The notes under the pieces are model-generated. The model ran no database searches. It saw only the letters and a list, made by a program, of their open reading frames with translations, and was not told the origin of the DNA. A stretch of 64,000 bases of DNA from Eubacteriales bacterium (GTDB lineage: Bacteria > Bacillota > Clostridia > Christensenellales > Aristaeellaceae). Below are positions 54,523-63,924 of this stretch, piece after piece. How positions within the stretch are numbered: position 1 is the first letter of the stretch; each line of letters begins with the position of its first letter. The position numbers and the translations under genes are program-made. Where the stretch lies: NCBI GenBank assembly GCA_028705775.1, contig JAQWCW010000012.1, positions 24,689-88,688 on the forward strand, read 5' to 3'.

Positions 54523-55197
54523 TCAGTCAACCGTATGAATATCCCCAAGCGGCCAGATAACGCAAAGCACATGACCGATAATCTGGTCGCGCGAGAGCGG
54601 CCCGATTATATGGCTGTCATTGCTGTCGCCGCGGTTATCGCCGAGAACGAAATACTGCTTCTCGCCCAGCGTTACAGGCTCAAGGGTATAATGCGGAACG
54701 GAGCCGATATAGTCCTCCTGATACGCCGTAAAGTCCGCGTCCTCCGCGCCCTTTACATAGAGAATTCCGTCCTGAACCTTGACCGTATCGCCGGGAAGCC
54801 CCACAATTCTTTTGACAAAGCGAGTGTTGCCCCTGTTCGGATAATGAACGATAACGATATCGAAGCGCTGCGGAGAGCCGACGATATAGTCAATCTTTGA
54901 GCAGTAAACAATCTGATTGTTGAAAAGGGTATCGTTCATGCTGTTTCCGTCAACGCGGATAGGCTCGAATATGAACGCGCGAACCAGCAGGGCTATCAGA
55001 ACAGCCGCGCCGAGGCAAAACACCCAGCTCAATATTTCCTTGCCCAACGGTTTATTCTCCTTTACGCCCTTAGCTTCGCCCTCTGAGGGTGTTTCCTGCG
55101 CCTGCTCAGCCGAAACGGGCGCTGCGTCCGCCTTTGCGCTTTCGTCAATCGTCGAATCCGTCTTGATTTCGCTCATATTATCATCCTCGTTTCTCAT
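54523..55197 (-). CDS. lepB: Type I signal peptidase
   Basis: The protein has 224 residues. A 45-residue acidic cytosolic tail is followed by one membrane helix (ILSWVFCLGAAVLIALLVRA), the catalytic serine in VDGNSMNDTL, lysine in NTRFVKRIVGLPGD, and GDNRGDSNDSHIIGPL. It removes signal peptides at the outer face of the membrane. ATG 55197 overlaps the DUF951 stop by 4 bases; ATG 55176 has GAGGAT 8 bases upstream and is an alternative. It is cotranscribed with DUF951. Confidence 0.95.
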   Translation of the reverse strand: MRNEDDNMSEIKTDSTIDESAKADAAPVSAEQAQETPSEGEAKGVKENKPLGKEILSWVFCLGAAVLIALLVRAFIFEPIRVDGNSMNDTLFNNQIVYCSKIDYIVGSPQRFDIVIVHYPNRGNTRFVKRIVGLPGDTVKVQDGILYVKGAEDADFTAYQEDYIGSVPHYTLEPVTLGEKQYFVLGDNRGDSNDSHIIGPLSRDQIIGHVLCVIWPLGDIHTVD

Positions 55198-55403
55198 GGC
55201 TCGTTTGTTTCTTTGCCCATCGTAATAATTTTCTTACGGCGTTTCAGAAATTCCTGCCTGTCCATCATCACAATGCGCCCGCAGCCATTGCATTTAATCT
55301 TCACGTCAGCTCCGCGGCGGATTACCGTCCATTCGTCGCTTCCGCACGGATGCGGCTTGCGAGTCTTTATCACGTCGCCGAGGCGAATTTCAGTATCCTC
55401 CAT
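55194..55403 (-). CDS. DUF951 family protein
   Basis: The protein has 69 residues. LGDVIKTRKPHPCGSDEWTV followed by GADVKIKCNGCGRIVMM is the DUF951 pattern, with cysteines that probably hold zinc. The family is common in Bacillota (YyzM-like) and uncharacterised. It starts the lepB operon, with a promoter at 55435-55463. Confidence 0.88.
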   Translation of the reverse strand: MEDTEIRLGDVIKTRKPHPCGSDEWTVIRRGADVKIKCNGCGRIVMMDRQEFLKRRKKIITMGKETNEP

Positions 55404-55434
55404 TGCCGCACCCCCTTATATAACAATACGGATT

Positions 55435-55463
55435 ATTATAACGCGAATCGCCGAAATGCGCAA
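55435..55463 (-). promoter_or_regulatory. Promoter of the DUF951-lepB operon
   Basis: TTGCGC (55463-55458) and TATAAT (55440-55435) are 17 bases apart on the minus strand. Confidence 0.55.
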
Positions 55464-55491
55464 CATACAGTTTCTGCATTGAAAGGGAATG

Positions 55492-55520
55492 TTGAGTTTT
55501 TTTGCGCGTTGGTCTATAAT
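55492..55520 (+). promoter_or_regulatory. Promoter of murI
   Basis: TTGAGT (55492-55497) and TATAAT (55515-55520) are 17 bases apart, 47 bases before the ATG. Confidence 0.65.
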
Positions 55521-55566
55521 TTGTTACAGCGCATAAGCGCGAAAAAACGTCTGAAGCGGGGCAATT

Positions 55567-56325
55567 ATGAACAGCGATTCTCCGATAGGAATGTTCGACA
55601 GCGGGATGGGCGGAATCAGCGTGCTGAAAACCGCGCTGCGCCTTATGCCCGCTGAAAATTTTGTATACTTCGGGGACACGGCAAACGCGCCGTACGGCGA
55701 CAAAAGCGAGAGCGAAATCCTGAAGCTGTCGCTAAGCGCGGTTGACAAGCTATTGAAATACGATATAAAGGCGCTCGTTATCGCCTGCAATACGGCAACC
55801 GCCGCGTCCGCAAACGCTCTGCGCCGGCGCCTTTCGATTCCGGTTATAGGCATGGAGCCTGCGCTCAAGCCCGCAAGCTCAATTCGGCACGGCGGCAAGG
55901 TAATCGTACTTGCGACGAAAGCCACGCTTTCCCTCGAAAAATTCCACATTCTTATGGAAAAGTACGGCGCGGACGCGTATCCCCTGCCCGCTCCGGAGCT
56001 TGTGCATTTTGTGGAGAGCGGCGTTTTCGATTCGCCGAAGCTTGATAGTTATCTTTCCGAGCTTTTTTCCCCGTATAAAAACGACCAGATTGACGCAGTC
56101 GTTTTGGGCTGCACGCACTACCCGTTCCTCAAAAGCGCAATTCAGAGGGCGGCAGGCAGCGGCGCAGTGCTTGTCGACGGCAACGAGGGGACAATCAAAA
56201 GGCTGATAAGCGTGCTTGAAGAAAAAAGCCTTACGCGTAAAAACGGCAAAGGCTCGGTTGCGCTTTTATCCTCAAAAACAGGCGGCGACACAATCGCGCG
56301 CATGGAAAAGCTGCTTTACTTTTAG
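55567..56325 (+). CDS. murI: Glutamate racemase
   Basis: The protein has 252 residues. It has IGMFDSGMGGISVL, the first catalytic cysteine in ACNTATAAS and the second in LGCTHYPFL. It makes D-glutamate for peptidoglycan. It is monocistronic, with its own promoter and a terminator just after. Confidence 0.96.
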   Translation: MNSDSPIGMFDSGMGGISVLKTALRLMPAENFVYFGDTANAPYGDKSESEILKLSLSAVDKLLKYDIKALVIACNTATAASANALRRRLSIPVIGMEPALKPASSIRHGGKVIVLATKATLSLEKFHILMEKYGADAYPLPAPELVHFVESGVFDSPKLDSYLSELFSPYKNDQIDAVVLGCTHYPFLKSAIQRAAGSGAVLVDGNEGTIKRLISVLEEKSLTRKNGKGSVALLSSKTGGDTIARMEKLLYF

Positions 56326-56368
56326 GAAAAACAGCGGGCATACATTTACATATACAGGGCAATTATGC

Positions 56369-56396
56369 GAGCGTTGCAAAACGCTCTTTTCTTTTT
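56369..56396 (+). terminator. Intrinsic terminator after murI
   Basis: GAGCGTT (56369-56375) pairs with AACGCTC (56380-56386) around GCAA, followed by TTTTCTTTTT. Confidence 0.9.
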
Positions 56397-56406
56397 GCGA
56401 TTAATC

Positions 56407-56415
56407 TGCTATAAT
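56407..56415 (+). promoter_or_regulatory. Extended -10 promoter candidate for the EF-G-like gene
   Basis: TGCTATAAT is a perfect extended -10 just downstream of the murI terminator. A second TATAAT at 56471-56476 lacks a clear -35. The leader of over 100 bases contains an inverted repeat GCCGG/CCGGC (near 56510-56560) that could be structured; I do not recognise a riboswitch. Confidence 0.45.
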
Positions 56416-56588
56416 TGCATACAGATAGTTTTGAACGTCACGCGGATAAAAGGGCAATTTGCGGTTTCCGTATAATTTCCCAATCATGCGTCATACGCGC
56501 CGCGTAGGATGCCGGAGTCATTAAACGAAAATAACCGTAATTTCGGCTTGAACCGGCATACCAAAAACTGAAAATGGAGGGACGGAAT

Positions 56589-58670
56589 ATGGCAGATTAT
56601 AAGGCAACAACTATCCGTAACATCGCCCTGATGGGACACGGCGGCGAGGGTAAGACCACGCTAACGGAGGCTATGCTCTTCGCCGCAGGAGTTATCGACC
56701 GGCAGGGCCGCGTGGAAGACGGAAACACCGTATCGGATTACGACCCCGAAGAAATCCGCCGCGGCATTTCCATAAACGCCTCCGTAATACCGATTGATTA
56801 CAACGGACTTATGTTCAACGTTATCGACATTCCGGGATATTTCGACTTCATCGGCGAAATAATGGGCCCGCTCCGCGTTGTCGAAAGCGCAATATTCGTA
56901 GTCAGCGCCGTCGGCGGAACAGCCGTAGGCACGGAAAAGGCTATGCAGCGCGCGATAAAGCACGATGTCAGCAAATTCTTCTGCATTAACCAGATGGACA
57001 GGGAACACGCGGATTTTTACAAGGTTCTTCAGCAGCTGCGCGACCTTTACGGAACGGGCGTATGCCCCGTGCTGCTGCCAATCGGCGACGCCGCAAGCTT
57101 TTCTGGCGTTGTCAACGTGCTTGAAAACAAGGCCTATACCGGCGTAGGGAAGAACCGCAAGGAAATTCCCGTTCCCGCCGATATGGGAGAAAAAATAAAG
57201 GAAGCATATGACGCCATCATGGAGGCCGCCGCGGGCGCGGAGGACGAGCTGATGGAGAAATATTTTGAAGCCGGCGAGCTTGAGCATGACGAAATTCTGC
57301 GCGGCTTCCGCATCGGCGTTCTGAACGGCTCGGTAATTCCCGCCGCCGCCTGCTCCGCGCTTACCGGAATCGGCGTCGGCTCGCTGATGGACGTTATGCA
57401 CGCTTATCTGCCCTCCCCCGTCGGTGAGGAGCATTTCGGCAAGAATCCGCTCACGGGCGAGGATGAAAAGCGCCTTTGCGAAAACGACCAGCCCTTCTCC
57501 GCATTCGTATTCAAAACGCTCGCCGACCCGTTTGTCGGCAAGCTCAGCCTTTTCAAGGTTCGCTCCGGCATAATCAAGTCCGACAGCACGATAATGAACG
57601 CAAACACGGGCAAAACCTTCAAGGTCAGCGGTCTTTACGTTCTGCGCGGCAAGAAGCAGATAAGCGTTCCCCAGCTTCAGGCGGGCGATATTGGCGCGCT
57701 TTCCAAGCTCAGCGACACGCTTACCAGCCACACCCTCTGCGACCCGCAGTCGCCAATCCAGTACGACCCCATCGGTTTCCCTGCCCCCGCTATTTCAAAG
57801 GCGGTTTACGCAAAGAAGCAGGGCGAGGAGGACAAGGTTTTCTCCGGACTCAACAAGCTCTGCGAGGAAGACCCGTCCATCAGCATCATGAAGAACGTTC
57901 AGACCACGGAAACGCTGCTTTCCGGTCAGGGCGAAATGCACCTCGACGTTATTCAGAACAAGCTGCTCAACAAATACGGAGCGGCGTGCCTGCTGCAAGA
58001 CCCGAAGATTCCTTACAGGGAAACGATTCGCAAGGCAATCAAGGTTCAGGGACGGCACAAGAAGCAGACGGGCGGTCACGGTCAGTACGGCGACGTATGG
58101 ATTGAGTTCTCCCCCGTTGACCAGAGCGTTGACTTCGAGTTTGAGGACGCGGTAGTCGGCGGCGTTGTTCCGCGCAACTTCATTCCCTCAGTTGAAAAGG
58201 GTCTGCGCGAAAACATCGTCAAGGGCGTTCTTGCAGGCTATCCGATGGTCGGTCTGCACGCAAAGCTCTACGACGGCTCGTATCACCCCGTCGATTCCTC
58301 CGAAATGGCGTTCAAGACGGCGGCGCGCATTGCATATAAGAAGGGCTGCATGGACGCAAGCCCCGTGCTGCTTGAGCCGATTATGAGCGTAAAGGTCGAA
58401 GTTCCCGACGAGTACATGGGCGACATAATGGGCGATATCAACAAGCGCCGCGGCCGTATTATCGGCATGAATCAGGAGGAGGGAATGCAGCACGTGCTTG
58501 CCGAAGTTCCCCAGTCCGAAATGATGAAGTACGCGACCGATTTGCGCTCACTTACTCAGGCGCGCGGAACGTTCACAATGGAGTTCGCCCGCTATGAGGA
58601 CGTGCCCGCGAACGTAGCGCAGAAGATTATCGACAGCGCCGTCAAGGACGATTCGGACGACGACGAATAA
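56589..58670 (+). CDS. Elongation factor G-like GTPase (FusA2/EF-G II type)
   Basis: The protein has 693 residues from ATG 56589, with GGAGGG upstream. It has all five EF-G domains, but G motifs differ from canonical EF-G: G1 is GHGGEGKT (16-23), the switch I region is DYDPEEIRRGISINAS, G3 is DIPGYFDF in place of DTPGH, and G4 is NQMDRE in place of NKMD. This matches the EF-G-like paralogues (FusA2) that many bacteria carry beside fusA. A role in ribosome recycling or a stress-specific translation step is known for some relatives; here it is inferred. A strong terminator follows. Confidence 0.88.
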   Translation: MADYKATTIRNIALMGHGGEGKTTLTEAMLFAAGVIDRQGRVEDGNTVSDYDPEEIRRGISINASVIPIDYNGLMFNVIDIPGYFDFIGEIMGPLRVVESAIFVVSAVGGTAVGTEKAMQRAIKHDVSKFFCINQMDREHADFYKVLQQLRDLYGTGVCPVLLPIGDAASFSGVVNVLENKAYTGVGKNRKEIPVPADMGEKIKEAYDAIMEAAAGAEDELMEKYFEAGELEHDEILRGFRIGVLNGSVIPAAACSALTGIGVGSLMDVMHAYLPSPVGEEHFGKNPLTGEDEKRLCENDQPFSAFVFKTLADPFVGKLSLFKVRSGIIKSDSTIMNANTGKTFKVSGLYVLRGKKQISVPQLQAGDIGALSKLSDTLTSHTLCDPQSPIQYDPIGFPAPAISKAVYAKKQGEEDKVFSGLNKLCEEDPSISIMKNVQTTETLLSGQGEMHLDVIQNKLLNKYGAACLLQDPKIPYRETIRKAIKVQGRHKKQTGGHGQYGDVWIEFSPVDQSVDFEFEDAVVGGVVPRNFIPSVEKGLRENIVKGVLAGYPMVGLHAKLYDGSYHPVDSSEMAFKTAARIAYKKGCMDASPVLLEPIMSVKVEVPDEYMGDIMGDINKRRGRIIGMNQEEGMQHVLAEVPQSEMMKYATDLRSLTQARGTFTMEFARYEDVPANVAQKIIDSAVKDDSDDDE

Positions 58671-58698
58671 CAATCAAAAAGCAATATAAGCAAAGCGA

Positions 58699-58735
58699 GC
58701 GGCGTTTCGGAAAACCGAAGCGCCGCCCTTTTATT
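58699..58735 (+). terminator. Intrinsic terminator after the EF-G-like gene
   Basis: GCGGCGTTTCGG pairs with CCGAAGCGCCGC around AAAA, with one G-U pair, followed by CCTTTTATTAT. Confidence 0.9.
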
Positions 58736-58775
58736 ATAAAGGTTATGCGTAAGAAGCATCAGGCGCAGGTAAATA

Positions 58776-60644
58776 TCAGCGGTATTTCCTGTCGTACAGA
58801 AGCGCGGCAATCAGCACCACAAGGCAGGAGCCTGCGTTATGCACAAGCGCGCCCGTCGTAGGGTTCAGAAGCTGCATTACCGACAGGGCGACGGCGACAA
58901 AGTTTATGCACATCGAAAGCGTTATGCTCAGCTTTATAGTCGAAACCGCCGCGTTTGAAAGCCATTTCAGATAAGGTATCTTTGCCAAATCGTCGCTGAT
59001 TAGCGCAATATCAGCCGCTTCAACGGCTATATCGCTGCCGATTCCGCCCATTGCAACGCCGACGCTTGCGATTTTAAGCGCGGGGGCGTCGTTGACTCCG
59101 TCGCCAATCATACATACCTTTTCGCCGCCGTTTTGAATTTCCTCAATCATTTTTACCTTTTCCGCAGGCAGCAGTTCGGCGCAAACCTCCGATATTCCGA
59201 CCTTGCCTGCAAAATAGTCAGCTGTTTTCCTGTTATCGCCTGTCAGCAGAACGGCTTTGGTATTCATCTTTTTAAGACCCTCGACCATCAGCGCGGCGTC
59301 CTGCCTCAGCGTATCGGAAAGCGCGATAACGCCTATGCATTCGCCGTCTGCGGCGGCAATAACGGACGCCTTGCCCTCCTCGCGAAGCGCGCTAAGCGCC
59401 TTTTGCGCAGGCTCGGTAATCGCAACGCCCTGCTCGCGCAGGAATTTTTCGCTTCCGCACAGCAGGCTTTTGCCCGAAACCACTGCGCAGATGCCCTTTC
59501 CCGCCTCCATTTTGAAGCTTTCAGGCTCCGAAAGAGCGGCACCCTGCTCCCTGCCGCGCGCGGTTATTGCCTTGCCGAGCGGATGCTCGCTGCGCGATTC
59601 GGCGGAGGCGACGAGCGCAAGAAGCGAGTCCTTGTCACAGCAAGCCGAGAGCGGAACAATATCGCTCACCTCAAGGCTTCCGCATGTCAGCGTTCCCGTT
59701 TTATCAAAGGCGATTGTGCTGACCTTACCCATCTTTTCAAGGGCTTCGCCGGACTTGATGATAACCCCGTGCTTTGTCGCCTGACCGATTGCAGCCATAA
59801 TCGCCGTAGGCGTTGCAAGCACGAGCGCGCAGGGGCAGAACACGACAAGCACGGTTACGGCGGTAACGATATTTTGTGTAGCAAAGCCCGCGATAACCGC
59901 AACCGTCATTGCCGCCGGAACGAGCCAGCTCGCCCATTTATCCGCTATGCGCTGAGTGGGCGCTTTTTTGTTTTCCGCGTCCTCAACCATATGAATAAGC
60001 TTTTGCAAAGAGCTGTCCTCGCCGACCTTTGTCGCCTTCATGTCGATTGCGCCAAAGCGGTTGATTGTGCCGGCAAAAGCCTCGTCCCCTACGCTTTTGT
60101 CAACGGGCAGGGATTCGCCCGTCATAACCGACTGGTCAACGGAGGTTTCGCCGGCAAGAATAACGCCGTCAACCGGAATTGTTTCGCCGGGAAGCACTCG
60201 TATTACATCGCCCATTCTGATTTCCTCGGCGGCAATCATTTCTTCCATGCCGTCCGTAATTCGCCGTCCCTGCGCCGGAGCAAGCTCAAGCAGCTTGCGC
60301 AGACCTTTTTTTGCCCTATTTGTCGTCATTTCCTCAAGCAGTGCGCCGATTGCCATTATGAAAGCGACCTCGCCCGCCGCGAACAAATCCCCGATTGCGA
60401 TTGCCGCAAGCATGGCGATGGTGATAAGCAGAGCGGACGAAATCTTGCTGATTCCACGGTTATGGATAATCCGCCATACCGAAAGATAGAGCAGCGGAAA
60501 ACCGCTGATGACGACGCTCGCCCATGCCGCGTCAACCGGAAGCAAAACGCCGATTTTAGGCAAAACAAAGCTGCAAACAAGGAATATGCCGGAAACAATC
60601 GTCATCCTCCAGCCTGCAAGAAAGTCGTTTATCTTCTTAATCAT
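58776..60644 (-). CDS. Heavy-metal P1B-type ATPase without N-terminal metal domain
   Basis: The protein has 622 residues from ATG 60644, with GGAGG upstream. Features: TGES near residue 180, the membrane metal site CPC (270-272, in FCPCALVLATPT), the phosphorylated Asp in DKTGTLT (near 314), and GDGVNDAPAL. A final helix has LVHNAGSCLVV. No heavy-metal-associated domain or His-rich N-terminus is present. CPC occurs in Cu and in Zn/Cd pumps, so the metal is not settled. The divergent TetR gene and two palindromes between them suggest metal- or stress-induced control. Confidence 0.9.
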   Translation of the reverse strand: MIKKINDFLAGWRMTIVSGIFLVCSFVLPKIGVLLPVDAAWASVVISGFPLLYLSVWRIIHNRGISKISSALLITIAMLAAIAIGDLFAAGEVAFIMAIGALLEEMTTNRAKKGLRKLLELAPAQGRRITDGMEEMIAAEEIRMGDVIRVLPGETIPVDGVILAGETSVDQSVMTGESLPVDKSVGDEAFAGTINRFGAIDMKATKVGEDSSLQKLIHMVEDAENKKAPTQRIADKWASWLVPAAMTVAVIAGFATQNIVTAVTVLVVFCPCALVLATPTAIMAAIGQATKHGVIIKSGEALEKMGKVSTIAFDKTGTLTCGSLEVSDIVPLSACCDKDSLLALVASAESRSEHPLGKAITARGREQGAALSEPESFKMEAGKGICAVVSGKSLLCGSEKFLREQGVAITEPAQKALSALREEGKASVIAAADGECIGVIALSDTLRQDAALMVEGLKKMNTKAVLLTGDNRKTADYFAGKVGISEVCAELLPAEKVKMIEEIQNGGEKVCMIGDGVNDAPALKIASVGVAMGGIGSDIAVEAADIALISDDLAKIPYLKWLSNAAVSTIKLSITLSMCINFVAVALSVMQLLNPTTGALVHNAGSCLVVLIAALLYDRKYR

Positions 60645-60702
60645 AATGCGTCCTCCGCCGCCTTGCATTTTGCTCTGCAAGGCAGTACAATGTATTTGAT
60701 AC

Positions 60703-60717
60703 GGAACACTTTGTTCC
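60703..60717. promoter_or_regulatory. Operator palindrome at the ATPase start site
   Basis: GGAACACTTTGTTCC is a perfect 6-3-6 palindrome just downstream of the ATPase -10 box. The 11-base word GATACGGAACA before it (60698-60708) recurs at 60776-60786. Binding by the divergent TetR protein is inferred. Confidence 0.55.
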
Positions 60718-60724
60718 CGAATTC

Positions 60725-60752
60725 ATTATATGAATCTATTGAATTAATACAA
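60725..60752 (-). promoter_or_regulatory. Promoter of the P-type ATPase gene
   Basis: TTGTAT (60752-60747) and TATAAT (60730-60725) are 16 bases apart on the minus strand. Confidence 0.55.
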
Positions 60753-60769
60753 CGGATAATAAAGCGCGG

Positions 60770-60803
60770 TTGTTCGATACGGAACAAATGCGGCGAATTG
60801 TTC
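60770..60803. promoter_or_regulatory. Operator half-sites upstream of the TetR gene
   Basis: TTGTTC (60770-60775) is inverted against GAACAA (60782-60787), and a further TTGTTC lies at 60798-60803, just before the TetR ribosome binding site. Confidence 0.5.
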
Positions 60804-60817
60804 GGACAGGAGGAACG

Positions 60818-61375
60818 ATGGACAGACGGCAGCAGAAAACGCGGGACGCAATTTTCAGCGCGTTCAGCGAGCTACTTTCCCAAAACAGCTTCAACAAAAT
60901 AACCGTTCAGCAGATTATCGACGCGGCAAACGTCGGGCGCACGACCTTCTACGCGCATTTTGAAACGAAGGACGATTTGCTTCGCGAAATGTGCATTGAA
61001 ATATTCGACCATGTATTTTCAAGCGCGCTTCAAGCGAAGAACACGCATGATTTTTCGCTCTCGGCAGAAAAGCCAAGCGCGCTGATTACGCATATCCTCT
61101 ACCATTTGCGGGACAACAGGAAGAACATACTCGGAATTCTGAGCTGCGAAAGCGTCGAGCTGTTCCTCGGGTATTTCAGGCAGTATCTAGATAAGTCGCT
61201 TGCCCTGAAGCTTGCTGACAGCTGCGCGCTTTCGGGCGTTCCGCAGGACTTTCTTATAAACCACATTTCCGGCAGCTTTGTCAACATGGTCAGATGGTGG
61301 ACGGAAAACGGGCTTGCAAAAACGCCGGAGGAGCTTGCGGAATATTTTCTTGCGGTAATACCGCCGATTGCGTGA
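60818..61375 (+). CDS. TetR/AcrR family regulator divergent to the P-type ATPase
   Basis: The protein has 185 residues from ATG 60818, with AGGAGG 4 bases upstream. The N-terminal helix-turn-helix is KTRDAIFSAFSELLS, then FNKITVQQIIDAANVGRTTF followed by YAHFETKDDLL. The C-terminal half (MVRWWTENGLAKTPEELAEY) matches the TetR_C33/YvdT-like group. The ligand is unknown. Palindromes in the shared 170-base region (60703-60717 and 60770-60803) are likely operators, so it probably represses the ATPase and itself. Confidence 0.88.
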   Translation: MDRRQQKTRDAIFSAFSELLSQNSFNKITVQQIIDAANVGRTTFYAHFETKDDLLREMCIEIFDHVFSSALQAKNTHDFSLSAEKPSALITHILYHLRDNRKNILGILSCESVELFLGYFRQYLDKSLALKLADSCALSGVPQDFLINHISGSFVNMVRWWTENGLAKTPEELAEYFLAVIPPIA

Positions 61376-61398
61376 TGACCGATGCGCAAATATGCAAA

Positions 61399-61431
61399 AC
61401 AAAACAGCCCCGCATTAAGCGGAGCTGTTTT
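61399..61431 (-). terminator. Terminator of rplS, shared with the convergent TetR gene
   Basis: AAAACAGC (61401-61408) pairs with GCTGTTTT (61424-61431), extended by CCGC/GCGG. The minus strand continues into GTTTTGCATATTTG. Confidence 0.75.
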
Positions 61432-61441
61432 GCGAAAGGAT

Positions 61442-61792
61442 TTACTCGAAATCGGCTTCCTTAATCTTTGCAGCCTTGCCCTGCAAGCCGCGCAGATAAT
61501 AAAGCTTCGCACGGCGAACCTTACCGCGGCGAATCACTTCAATGTGATCCACGCGGGGGGAATGCATCGGGAACGTGCGCTCAACACCGATGCCGTAAGA
61601 AACGCGGCGAACGGTGAATGTTTCGCGCACACTGCCATTGCGCTTTGCCATTACAGTGCCTTCAAAGGCCTGCAGGCGCTCGCGGCTTCCTTCGACAACC
61701 TTCACCCAAACGCGGATAGTATCACCGACGTTGAACGAAGGAAGATCGGTACGGAGCTGTGCTGCTTCGATAGAACGGATAATCTCATTCAT
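61442..61792 (-). CDS. rplS: 50S ribosomal protein L19
   Basis: The protein has 116 residues from ATG 61792, with AAGGAGG upstream. The sequence [50 protein letters not shown] and [14 protein letters not shown] is canonical L19. It lies at the 30S-50S interface. It is transcribed alone, without the usual rimM-trmD neighbours. A longer frame to 61942 covers the leader and promoter and is not used. Confidence 0.98.
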   Translation of the reverse strand: MNEIIRSIEAAQLRTDLPSFNVGDTIRVWVKVVEGSRERLQAFEGTVMAKRNGSVRETFTVRRVSYGIGVERTFPMHSPRVDHIEVIRRGKVRRAKLYYLRGLQGKAAKIKEADFE

Positions 61793-61872
61793 TGTGCATT
61801 GCCTCCTTCCCTCATAGACGTTCGTAACACAGGCATGATAAATCATGCGGCAGAGGAGCGTCCGTGTCATAC
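61793..61872 (-). promoter_or_regulatory. Structured rplS leader
   Basis: The predicted 80-base leader contains a perfect GCATGAT/ATCATGC hairpin nested within ACAC/GTGT pairing just before the ribosome binding site. An L19-type autoregulatory leader is known in Bacillota; I cannot confirm it is the same family. Confidence 0.35.
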
Positions 61873-61878
61873 CGCAAT

Positions 61879-61907
61879 ATAATAACAGAAAGCTTGAAAA
61901 AGCGCAA
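61879..61907 (-). promoter_or_regulatory. Promoter of rplS
   Basis: TTGCGC (61907-61902) and TATTAT (61884-61879) are 17 bases apart on the minus strand. Confidence 0.6.
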
Positions 61908-61986
61908 GCGTTTTGACGAAATAATCGTCGTCGGAAAGACAAAAAGACGGTGCATGAGGAAAACGCGGGAAAGGCAGCGATGAAAA

Positions 61987-63924
61987 TCAGCGCCCGTCCC
62001 CCGCGTCGCTCGCCCTGCGGCGCTTGCCCGCTTTTTCGCGGTAAAGCAGCTGGTCGCTCTGGCGCACGATGTCCTCAACGGTCGAAAGCTCCGCTATCGG
62101 CTGAATACAGATTCCCATAGACGCGTCAATCGTATACGGCTTGTTCGACTGCTCATTGACGGCGGCAATCGCCTTGCGGAAATTCGCCTTGTACTTTTCA
62201 ATATCATCTTTTCCGTCGGAGGTCATAATCGCAATGAACTCGTCGCCGCCGCTTCTGGAAACAACGCCGTCAGCGCCGAACACGCGGCGTATGCAGCAGC
62301 CAATCTGACTTATTGCAAAATCGCCCTCCGCATGGCCGTAATGGTCGTTTATCCGCTTGAGGAAATCCAAATCGCAGCTTGCGGCGACAATGTGGGTTTT
62401 GTCGTCGGAGCGCTCGCTCAGAATCTTTCTTGCGAAGGCTTCAAAGCCCCTACGGTTGAGCAGCCCCGTAAGCGGGTCGGTAACGCTCATCTGCTCGTTT
62501 TTGAGCAGCGCCCTTTCAAGCCGCATACGGTTCACAAGGTCGCTTATCGCGTTGCTGACCATTATCGTCCACATCTGATAGTCAAAATCGTAGGTATAAT
62601 TATCCTCAAACCTGATTGCGGTATAGCCGAAGCAATCCTGCTTGTTATGAAGAAGCACAAAATAGAAGCTGCAAGGCTCGTCCGAATAGGCGAAGGCGGG
62701 CAGAAGCTCCCCCTTGTCGATAAAGAACGCCTTTTCCTCATAGTCCTGCTCAGGCATCGGCTGACCGTCCCTGACGGCAATTTTGAGCCGCATATACTTG
62801 AGCGGCTCCTTCGCATAGCGCGTCTGCACAACATCAGCGTCCGGCTCGGCGCACATCATCAGATAGAAATCCTTGTAGTGCGGGTAGTGCGAAAGCGCCT
62901 CGATTATCTGCTCGCGCAGGGTCATAAAATCGGGGCAGCCGGTAACGTTGATGGAAAAATACGCCTGCCACATGAAGGTGCAGAACTGCCTGTCGCTCTG
63001 CTCGAACATCAGCTTGCGCATATCGCGAATTTCGTTTTCAGCCCGCGCCATGCAGCCGCAGCTCTCTCGCCTTTTGATTATAGTGGAAATATACTCCGTT
63101 TTTTCGGGATGACCGTCCTTCAGATGAGAATCGATTATTTCAATAGTTTTCTGCGCCATCAGCGCATAATCGACCTCGACTGTCGTTATTGACGGCGTAT
63201 AGCTCCGCGCGTCCGGAACATCGTCATAGCCGGTGATTATTACATCCTCCGGAATGCGGATTCCCCTTGCGACAAGCACGTTTGCAAGCGAAATCGCCAT
63301 ATAATCGTTCGCGCATACAATCGCGTCAGGAATATTATCGGGGTTTGAATAGAAATGATTTGCCGCATCCTCGCCGCTGCGCTTCCAGAAATCCCCGTGG
63401 AACACCGTGTTGTCAAGAATCGGCATCCCGTATTTTGCCATCATTGCCTTGAAGCATTCAAAGCGGCTTCCGGCGTCCCTGTTGCCAAGCGTTCCGCCCA
63501 TATAGCAGATATGCCTGCACTTATGGTCCTCAATCACATGGCGGATAATCCCCTCCAGAGCGTGCCGCTCGTCCACAAGAACCTGATAGCAGCCCTCCTG
63601 CCTGTACCTTACGGAAACGACGGGAACATCCTTGCGGAGGCGGGTTTTGAGCAAATCAAGCAGCTTGAGATAATGCGCCTTCATATGAAAGGTATCGGAC
63701 AGAAGCACAACTGCGTCAAGCTGCTCGATTGGCGCAACCGTAAAAAGCCCCTGCTCAAGGGTATCATAATCGCTGTTGCTCTGATGATTGCTGAACGTGT
63801 TGAAAAAGAGCAGGTTATAGCCATGCGCCCTTGAATGCTCGCTGAGGCTTGCCGCCACCTTATGCTGGAACGACGTGTCAAAATAATTTACGAATACGCC
63901 GATTATTTTTCTTGTCATGAGCAA
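61987..63924 (-). CDS. LacI-type sensor domain fused to diguanylate cyclase
   Basis: The protein has 645 residues. Residues 1-300 match the LacI/periplasmic-binding sensor fold ([19 protein letters not shown], then [20 protein letters not shown] and [19 protein letters not shown]) but no helix-turn-helix precedes it and no signal peptide is seen. A middle domain (about 320-470) is unassigned. The GGDEF domain has [12 protein letters not shown] and GGDEF at 559-563, intact, so it should make c-di-GMP in response to a small cytosolic ligand. TTG 63924 is 8 bases from AAGGAAGG; ATG 63918 is 14 bases away, so the start is uncertain. Confidence 0.88.
   Translation of the reverse strand: MLMTRKIIGVFVNYFDTSFQHKVAASLSEHSRAHGYNLLFFNTFSNHQSNSDYDTLEQGLFTVAPIEQLDAVVLLSDTFHMKAHYLKLLDLLKTRLRKDVPVVSVRYRQEGCYQVLVDERHALEGIIRHVIEDHKCRHICYMGGTLGNRDAGSRFECFKAMMAKYGMPILDNTVFHGDFWKRSGEDAANHFYSNPDNIPDAIVCANDYMAISLANVLVARGIRIPEDVIITGYDDVPDARSYTPSITTVEVDYALMAQKTIEIIDSHLKDGHPEKTEYISTIIKRRESCGCMARAENEIRDMRKLMFEQSDRQFCTFMWQAYFSINVTGCPDFMTLREQIIEALSHYPHYKDFYLMMCAEPDADVVQTRYAKEPLKYMRLKIAVRDGQPMPEQDYEEKAFFIDKGELLPAFAYSDEPCSFYFVLLHNKQDCFGYTAIRFEDNYTYDFDYQMWTIMVSNAISDLVNRMRLERALLKNEQMSVTDPLTGLLNRRGFEAFARKILSERSDDKTHIVAASCDLDFLKRINDHYGHAEGDFAISQIGCCIRRVFGADGVVSRSGGDEFIAIMTSDGKDDIEKYKANFRKAIAAVNEQSNKPYTIDASMGICIQPIAELSTVEDIVRQSDQLLYREKAGKRRRASDAGDGR

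Noticed and set aside
56397..56588. Riboswitch in the leader of the EF-G-like gene
   Set aside because: A GCCGG/CCGGC pairing exists, but no conserved riboswitch core is recognisable.
59133..60902. Plus-strand open frame of 589 codons opposite the P-type ATPase
   Set aside because: It is antisense to a complete ATPase with all motifs, and it runs through the promoter region and the TetR start. No domain is visible.
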